Assembly: GCF_001536285.1 (NCBI RefSeq)
Contig: NZ_FAOZ01000009.1
Location: 211,449 to 275,448 of the forward strand
DNA from: Parafrankia irregularis
GTDB lineage: Bacteria > Actinomycetota > Actinomycetes > Frankiales > Frankiaceae
DNA length: 64,000 nucleotides
Direction: 5' to 3'
Both the position numbers and the translations under genes were made by a program. The notes under the pieces were generated by a model. It worked only from the letters and a program-made list of their open reading frames with translations. It made no database searches and was not told the DNA's origin. Position 1 is the first letter of the stretch, and each line of letters starts with the position of its first letter. This document shows, in pieces, positions 58,956 to 64,000 of this stretch.

Positions 58956-59965
58956 GGCCGCACCGCGTCCACACCGCCCGGGAGCGCCGCACCGTCGGGG
59001 AGCGCCACGGTGGCGGCGGTCGCGGCGAACTCCTCGACGGTGCGCAGGTCGAACTCACCGTGGTCGGTGCCGAGACCGCCCGCGGTGAACGCCGCGCTCG
59101 CGCAGCCGAACACGGCGGCCTCCCGCGGCGCCCGGCCGAGCGCGAGCGCGCGCAGGAAGCCGGCGGAGAACGAGTCGCCGCAGCCGGACGTGTCGACGAC
59201 GTCGACCGCGAACGCGGGGACGCGGTGCACCTCGTCGGCGGTGACGACGACGGCTCCGGCGGCACCCGCGGTGGCCGCCACGCAGCCCACGCCGCGGGCG
59301 AGCAGCGCCCGGCAGGCGGCGACGAGATCGGGCTCGCCGGTCCAGCCGAGGACCTGCTCGTCGTTGGGCAGCAGGTAGTCGACGTGCCCAAGAGCGCCCG
59401 CGATCCAGTCGAGCATGCCGGGGTCGGCGGGAGCCAGCGAGTCCAGCGAGGTCGTCACGCCGTGCTCGCGGGCGAAGGCGAGGATCCGGCCGGCGGCCTC
59501 CCCACCCATGAACTCCGGCCCGCCCAGATGCAGGTGGGTGGCGGCGGCGATGGCGTCCCACGGCGCGTCGTCCGGGCCGTACGTGCCGTTGGCGCCGATC
59601 ACATGGAACGCCGGCCGCGATCCGTCAGGGCGGATCGGCAGCACGCTGGCGGACGTCTGCGCCCCGTCGCGCCGCACGATCAGTGACGTGTCCACCCCGG
59701 CGCGGCCCAGCAGTGCGAGCAACTGGTCCCCGATCGGGTCGGTGCCGACGGCGCCGGCGCTGCGCACCCGCGCGCCCAGCCGGGCGAGCACCAGCGCGGT
59801 GCCCCCGGCGGGGCCGGCGGCGGACACCCTGATCTGGTCGACCAGCAGCCCGTCCTGCCCGGCGGGAATGCCGTCGACCGGGCGCACGAGCGTGTCGAGC
59901 ACATGCGCGCCGAGCGCCACGACGTTCATCTCGCGCGGTGCGTCCAGCTCGGATGTCGCGGTCAT
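58952..59965 (-). CDS. PfkB-family carbohydrate kinase
   Basis: A 337-residue ribokinase-type sugar kinase. Motifs: AAGPAGGTALVLARLGARVRSAGAVGTDPIGDQL (sugar-binding lid region), YLLPNDEQVLGWTG, and the C-terminal catalytic signature VVDTSGCGDSFSAGFLRALALG, with Asp of GCGD as the base. GAGD is changed to GCGD. The ATG overlaps the aldolase stop by 4 bases. It likely phosphorylates the substrate that the adjacent class II aldolase cleaves. Confidence 0.92.
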   Translation of the reverse strand: MTATSELDAPREMNVVALGAHVLDTLVRPVDGIPAGQDGLLVDQIRVSAAGPAGGTALVLARLGARVRSAGAVGTDPIGDQLLALLGRAGVDTSLIVRRDGAQTSASVLPIRPDGSRPAFHVIGANGTYGPDDAPWDAIAAATHLHLGGPEFMGGEAAGRILAFAREHGVTTSLDSLAPADPGMLDWIAGALGHVDYLLPNDEQVLGWTGEPDLVAACRALLARGVGCVAATAGAAGAVVVTADEVHRVPAFAVDVVDTSGCGDSFSAGFLRALALGRAPREAAVFGCASAAFTAGGLGTDHGEFDLRTVEEFAATAATVALPDGAALPGGVDAVRP

Positions 59966-60705
59966 CGTGGTGGACGCTCCTCGGCTGCGGTGGGATGTGC
60001 TGCGGTGGGATGTGCGGATCGGGTGGTGTCTGCGGATCGGGTGGTGTCTGGGGATCGGGTGGTGCCGTAGCCGCGCTGCGTCGCGGCGTTGATCACCGCC
60101 AGCTGCGCGTCGGTGTCCAGGGCCTTCGGGGTGCCGATCGCCGCGGCGCGCCAGTACAGCTCGCAGGCCCATTCGAGCAGCTCGGTCTGCTCGACGGCGC
60201 CGGGCAGGGTGGCGGCATGGGTGACCGCGCCGTGGTTGGCCATCAGCGCGGCGGCCCGTCCGTCCAGGGCCGCCAGGACGGCCTCGGCCAGCTCCGGCGT
60301 GCCGAACGTGGCGTAGGGCGCCACCCGCACGCTGCCGCCGAGCAGCAGCATCTGGTAGTGCACGCAGGGAACCTCGTCGACGACCAGGCCGACGGCGGTG
60401 CTGAGCGGCGCGTGGGTGTGCACGACGGCGCCGGGGTCGTAGCGGCGGTAGATGCCCAGGTGCAGCGCGAGCTCCGAGGTCGGGGCGAGGTCGCCGTGCA
60501 CGATCCGGCCCTCGAGGTCGACGACGCTGACCTGCTCGGGGGTCAGCTCCTCGAACCGGGCCCCGGTCGCGGTGATCGCGACCTGCCGCGCGCCGACGCG
60601 CAGGCTCACGTTGCCCGCGGTGCCGACGACCAGGCCGCGGGCGGCCAGGCTCCGGCAGGACGCCGCGATCTCGGCCCGGGCGGCCTCGACAGCCGTCGAC
60701 GACAT
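59962..60705 (-). CDS. Class II aldolase/adducin family protein with repeat tail
   Basis: A 247-residue class II aldolase of the fuculose-/ribulose-phosphate type. The zinc ligands are His96 and His98 in VVHTHAPL and His158 in ANHGAVTH; Glu78 in TSELALH is the acid/base. A GTAGNVSLR phosphate-binding loop is at 28-36. The last 35 residues (TTRSPD, TTRSAD, TTRSAH and so on) are coded by 15- and 18-base repeats and look disordered. It starts directly after the transporter stop and overlaps the kinase by 4 bases. It likely cleaves a sugar phosphate to DHAP or glycolaldehyde-type products. Confidence 0.9.
   Translation of the reverse strand: MSSTAVEAARAEIAASCRSLAARGLVVGTAGNVSLRVGARQVAITATGARFEELTPEQVSVVDLEGRIVHGDLAPTSELALHLGIYRRYDPGAVVHTHAPLSTAVGLVVDEVPCVHYQMLLLGGSVRVAPYATFGTPELAEAVLAALDGRAAALMANHGAVTHAATLPGAVEQTELLEWACELYWRAAAIGTPKALDTDAQLAVINAATQRGYGTTRSPDTTRSADTTRSAHPTAAHPTAAEERPPR
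60015..60068. repeat. 18-bp repeats coding the aldolase tail
   Basis: Units at 60015-60032, 60033-60050 and a diverged third at 60051-60068 (CGGATCGGGTGGTGTCTG type). Two 15-base units precede them (59985-60014). Confidence 0.85.
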
Positions 60706-62907
60706 CTAACCCTCCTCCTGCGGCTGCTGCGCCGGCGGATCCTGCACCGTCGCCGGTGTGCCGGTGGTCGCGACCGGCGCCGCGGTGGCGGTGAGGCGGG
60801 CGAGCTCGCTGTCGACGGTGGCCCGGTGCTCGGCCGCGATGCGGCGCGCGGTCCGCGGCCGCCAGGCCCCGACCATCAGGAAGATCATGGGAATGAACAC
60901 GACCTCGCCGGCGACCGCGATCCAGAAGTAGGTCTGCCACTGGCCCGGCGCGTCCTCGGCGGCCTGCTGCACCCGCGGGCCCTGCTTCTCGAGGTAGCGC
61001 AGGACGTCCTGCACCGTCGGGTTCTCCAGCACGGTGCCGTACTCGTCGAGGAAGGCGAGGTCGGCGGCGGGCACCGCCGACAGCGCCGTCAGATCGTCGG
61101 CGGACCTCAGCACCGCGACGCCGTCGGAGACCAGGAAGCGCAGGTCGTCGCCGGGCAGTGCGAGCAGGGCGGTCAGCCGGACCTGCGCCTGCTCCGGGGT
61201 GACGCGCAGAACGGTGGTGAGCTGGTCTGCGGCCTTCGCCAGCACGGCGGGGTCGACGGGGCCGGTGGAGCCGGCAGGTCCGGCGACCAGCGCCTGGCGG
61301 GTCGCCGGGTCGAGTGCCCGCAGCGCGGCGGTCTCGTCGACGTGCGACTCGCTGAGGAGAACCGCCCGTACCACATCGTCGACGCTGCGCCCGGACAGCT
61401 CTCCGACGGCGCCGGCCTGGACCATCAGATCGTCCGGCTTCGCGGTGAGCGCCTCCTGGGTGGCCCGGCTCAGCGCGCCCGCGGTCGTGATCTCCGCCTG
61501 GTAGCGCTCGGCCAGCGTCTGCGCCCGGTCGACGATGCCGGGATCGGCGGCGACCGCCCTGACCACGGCGTTCTGCGTCGCGTCCAGGCGCGGGTCGGTG
61601 CCCGCCACGATCGCCTGGACCGCCGGTCCGTCCTGCACCAGCGGGTTGACGGTGGTGACGACATACGGGAGAAGGAACGTCGACAGGGTCACCACGGTGC
61701 GGATCGTCAGCCCCCACACCGACAGCCCGGTCGCGGTGAGCGCCGGGTTGCGCCGCTCCACCGTCTCGGTGAACCCGGCCATCCACGGCCCGAACGCCAG
61801 CCCCAGCGAAAGCCCGAGCGGGACGAGGATCGCGACGAACGTGTAGTAGCTCGTCCCGGACTGCCCGGTTCGGTCGATCAGCAGCAGCGTGGTGACGATC
61901 GCGCCGAGGGCCCCGACGAGCATGAACGGCTTGCGCACACCGAGCCGGTCCGAGCACAGGCCGATCAGGATCAGCGCCACGGTCTGGGTTCCCCACATCC
62001 AGTTCCCGAGCGCGTTGGCCTGCGAGGTGGAGAAGCCGAAGACGGTCTGGAAGAAGATCGGGAAGAAGCCGACCGCGACGAAGTAGATGAACAGGAACAC
62101 GCTGATCGCGATCGCCGAGCCGACAATGTCGACGTGCAGCATCTGGCGGTAGGGGCGGCGCAGCGCCGCGTCGACGTCCAGCCCGCGGGCCCGCGCCTCG
62201 ACCAGCGCGCGGTCGCGCTCAGTCACGAGCACCTGGTCGCGCAGCGTCGGTGCGAGCTCCCGCAGGAACAGCAGCGACAGGACGAACACGGCGAGCCCGA
62301 CGAGTCCGGCGATCACGTACTGGTCCTGCCAGTCGTGGATCTCGTCGGCGGTGTTGCTCACCACGGCGCTGGTGACGAGGCTGCCGGCGACGGGGCCGAT
62401 CGTCCAGAACCCCATCGCGGTGGCGCGCCCCACCTGGGGGCTGAAGTCCCGGACGAGGGCGGCCGTCGCGACGAGCACGGTGCCCTCGAACGCGCCGAGC
62501 AGCGTGTAGCAGACCGCGACCGCCCACGCGCCGCTGGCGAGAGGGAAACCGACCAGGCAGGTCAGCGCGCACAGCAGCACCCCGACGGTCACCACGTTCG
62601 CACGCCCGTAGCGGTCACAGACCCCGGCGGCGACCGACGTCAGCGCGCTCGCGAGCGCCGAGACGACGTTGATGTTGACGAAGAAGCGGAACGACATCCC
62701 GGTGCTCTGCAGCACCTGCTCGCTGACGCCGCTGATCAGGTAGTACTGGTAATAGAACAAGATCGTCGTCAGGACGGCGATCGACAGGTAGGTCAGCCGG
62801 GCCCGCGGGGCGGGGAAGTGGGCCAGCTCGCGCCGCCACAGGCGGGCGACCCCGGTGGCCGGGTCGTCGGAGCGGGGCGACCGGCCGGTGTACGTCGCAG
62901 TGCTCAT
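60706..62907 (-). CDS. MFS transporter with large extracytoplasmic insertion
   Basis: A 733-residue MFS transporter, far longer than the usual 400-450. Standard helices cover about 40-420, with motif A-like AGVCDRYGRANVVTVG. Between the penultimate helix (about 403-421) and the last (659-682) is a 235-residue soluble insert, helical and repetitive (PGIVDRAQTLAERYQAEI; ALLALPGDDLRFLVSDG; LSAVPAADLAFLDEYGT), which by topology would lie outside. ATG at 62907 has an AGGAC site 6 bases upstream. It heads the aldolase-kinase-amine oxidase operon, so it likely imports their substrate. Divergent from the TetR gene at 63078. Confidence 0.88.
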   Translation of the reverse strand: MSTATYTGRSPRSDDPATGVARLWRRELAHFPAPRARLTYLSIAVLTTILFYYQYYLISGVSEQVLQSTGMSFRFFVNINVVSALASALTSVAAGVCDRYGRANVVTVGVLLCALTCLVGFPLASGAWAVAVCYTLLGAFEGTVLVATAALVRDFSPQVGRATAMGFWTIGPVAGSLVTSAVVSNTADEIHDWQDQYVIAGLVGLAVFVLSLLFLRELAPTLRDQVLVTERDRALVEARARGLDVDAALRRPYRQMLHVDIVGSAIAISVFLFIYFVAVGFFPIFFQTVFGFSTSQANALGNWMWGTQTVALILIGLCSDRLGVRKPFMLVGALGAIVTTLLLIDRTGQSGTSYYTFVAILVPLGLSLGLAFGPWMAGFTETVERRNPALTATGLSVWGLTIRTVVTLSTFLLPYVVTTVNPLVQDGPAVQAIVAGTDPRLDATQNAVVRAVAADPGIVDRAQTLAERYQAEITTAGALSRATQEALTAKPDDLMVQAGAVGELSGRSVDDVVRAVLLSESHVDETAALRALDPATRQALVAGPAGSTGPVDPAVLAKAADQLTTVLRVTPEQAQVRLTALLALPGDDLRFLVSDGVAVLRSADDLTALSAVPAADLAFLDEYGTVLENPTVQDVLRYLEKQGPRVQQAAEDAPGQWQTYFWIAVAGEVVFIPMIFLMVGAWRPRTARRIAAEHRATVDSELARLTATAAPVATTGTPATVQDPPAQQPQEEG

Positions 62908-62972
62908 CGCGCGTCCTGTCGGTGGTGGTCCGTCCCGGGCTGGGCCTCGCCGGAACGATGCGCGGGACATTA

Positions 62973-62997
62973 ACCTGAAAGTGATTCACCTTCAAGT
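62973..62997. promoter_or_regulatory. TetR operator-like palindrome
   Basis: A 25-base near-palindrome centred at 62985: ACCTGAAAGTGA, a central T, then TCACCTTCAAGT; 10 of 12 pairs match. It lies between the MFS operon and the TetR gene, 66 bases upstream of the MFS start. Confidence 0.7.
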
Positions 62998-63077
62998 ACG
63001 TCATTCGGTGCGACCGGGACATCGGTCGCGACCGGACACGCAGGGCACGCGACAGGACATCAGGAGGCGACACGGCG

Positions 63078-63731
63078 ATGACGGCACCCGACGGCGAGGC
63101 CCTCGCCACGGCACGGCTCCCCTCGCTGCGCACGACACCGCAGCAGGCCCGCGGCCGGGCGAAACTGGCCCGGATGCTCGCTGCCGCCGACCAGATCATG
63201 GCCACCGAAGGCGCCGACGCGGTCACCACCACCAGGCTCGCCGCCGAGGCCGGTATCTCCGTCGGCACCGTGTACCGCTACCTGCCGCACCGCGGCGCCG
63301 TCATCGAGGCGCTGGCCCAGCACTACCTCGGCCTGCTCGAGGCCCAGCTCGAAGCCCTGATCGGCGCGTTCGAAGCTGGCGAGTGGGGGCGGGCGGACCT
63401 CGTCGGCGACGCCGTCGACGCCTTCGCCGACTTCTACCGCACCCACCCGGGGTTCCGTGCACTGTGGTTCGGCCGGCACCTGACCGCCGAGACCCGCGAT
63501 CTCGACCGCGCGCACAAGCAGGCCATGGCCAGCCGGCTCGCCGTCCTCGTCGCGCAGGTGACCGGCCTCGACGGCGACGACCTGCCGCGGGTGAGCCAGG
63601 TGCTGCAGCTGGCGACCGACGCCGTCATCCAGGAGGCGTTCCGTGTCGACCCCCGGGGCGACGGGACGCTGCTCGGGCAGCTGAAAACCATGCTCCGCGG
63701 CTACGTCGCGGCCCTCGACACCACCGGATAG
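63078..63731 (+). CDS. TetR-family regulator
   Basis: A 217-residue repressor. The HTH is MLAAADQIMATEGADAVTTTRLAAEAGISVGTVYRYLPHRGAVIEALAQHYLG. The C-terminal domain matches a common actinobacterial TetR_C type (ADFYRTHPGFRALWFGRHLTAETRDLDRAHKQAMASRL). ATG at 63078 has AGGAGG about 10 bases upstream. Divergent from the MFS-aldolase-kinase-amine oxidase operon with a palindrome between, so it probably represses that operon. Confidence 0.92.
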   Translation: MTAPDGEALATARLPSLRTTPQQARGRAKLARMLAAADQIMATEGADAVTTTRLAAEAGISVGTVYRYLPHRGAVIEALAQHYLGLLEAQLEALIGAFEAGEWGRADLVGDAVDAFADFYRTHPGFRALWFGRHLTAETRDLDRAHKQAMASRLAVLVAQVTGLDGDDLPRVSQVLQLATDAVIQEAFRVDPRGDGTLLGQLKTMLRGYVAALDTTG

Positions 63732-64000
63732 GCCGCCGGCCTGGTCCTCGGGCTTGGCCGGCCTGTCACACGCATGCGCGAAGGGCGGGACCGGTGATAG
63801 CTGGGCGCGGGGTGGTTCCGCGGAACCGCTCCACGCGTCGGCGGCGGTCGCCGTCCGGAGCACCATCCGCGGCCAGTGGTGTGCCGTGGTCGTGTCAGGG
63901 TTGTGAGAACTGTCGGTGGTCGGTGTGACGATGCGCGGGTCCGATAGAGCGACGACACCCCTGGCCCGGTGATCCTCATGATCGACACTTCTGCTGCTGC
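63732..64000. other. Right-end intergenic region
   Basis: No gene recognised. AGGCCG at 63730-63735 and a GGCCGGCCT stretch near 63756-63764 could form a weak terminator after the TetR gene. The rest shows nothing I can support. Confidence 0.4.

Noticed and set aside
57612..59378. 588-codon plus-strand frame opposite the amine oxidase and kinase genes
   Set aside because: Shadow frame; no domain, and both opposing genes have full motifs.
1..64000. Prophage, integrative element or secondary-metabolite cluster
   Set aside because: No integrase, structural phage gene, transposase, PKS/NRPS module or att-like tRNA site was seen.

Overview
The window is very GC-rich, with tightly packed genes, GTG starts, 4-bp ATGA/GTGA overlaps, TetR/HxlR regulators, an F420-type luciferase-like oxidoreductase and several branched-chain-type ABC transporters. 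This points to a high-GC actinomycete. The gene mix (duplicated Liv cassettes, amidohydrolases of unclear substrate, hotdog acyl-CoA proteins, DUF222/HNH, DUF4331) looks most like Frankia or a relative. That placement is inference from gene content; no rRNA or marker gene is present. No tRNA, rRNA, CRISPR array, transposase or phage module was recognised.

Layout. 1-3.1 kb: tail of an NTF2-like protein, then an operon of LLM oxidoreductase, MaoC-type hydratase and double-hotdog protein. 3.1-8.4 kb (minus): Liv cassette A, i.e. substrate-binding lipoprotein, a LivH-LivM-LivG triple fusion and LivF, with a strong hairpin between the first two genes. 9.2-12.1 kb: aldo/keto reductase and TetR regulator facing a hotdog protein, with two TetR-type operators between. 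12.2-19.6 kb (minus): two-component system, beta-propeller lipoprotein, secreted SGNH hydrolase and Tat-exported type II cholesterol-oxidase-like flavoprotein. 19.9-23 kb: SnoaL-like protein, amidohydrolase with an altered metal motif, and D-2-hydroxyacid dehydrogenase. 23-31.2 kb: a divergent cluster of sigma factor, zinc-finger/MDMPI anti-sigma, NicO-type metal transporter, membrane TPR protein, exported DUF4331 protein and small lipoproteins.

31.2-34 kb: histidine phosphatase and a DUF222/HNH protein behind a perfect SOS (LexA) box. 34-36 kb: HxlR regulator divergent from an MFS exporter. 36.2-45.1 kb (plus): N-acyl-D-amino-acid deacylase-like and amidohydrolase-2 proteins, a GNAT enzyme, then Liv cassette B, which has the same gene order and the same triple fusion as A. 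45.2-48.7 kb: SRPBCC protein, TetR regulator, another double-hotdog protein and CapA-like protein. 49.3-50 kb: a secreted NLP (necrosis-inducing) protein carrying the GHRHDWE motif. 50-57 kb: Maf pyrophosphatase, patatin with a basic tail, HAD phosphatase and FKBP pair, an HTH-TM-WD40 protein, and an AlkZ-like winged-helix protein. 57-63.7 kb: a TetR-linked operon of MFS transporter with a large extracytoplasmic insertion, class II aldolase, PfkB kinase and flavin amine oxidase.

Three themes stand out. Liv cassettes A and B are paralogous, about 35 kb apart in opposite orientation, each with a double-hotdog gene of the same family in the neighbourhood. Short tandem repeats with an 18-bp unit recur in several unrelated genes and one intergenic stretch, mostly in frame. 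Many regulator genes face a palindromic operator that can be read directly from the sequence.
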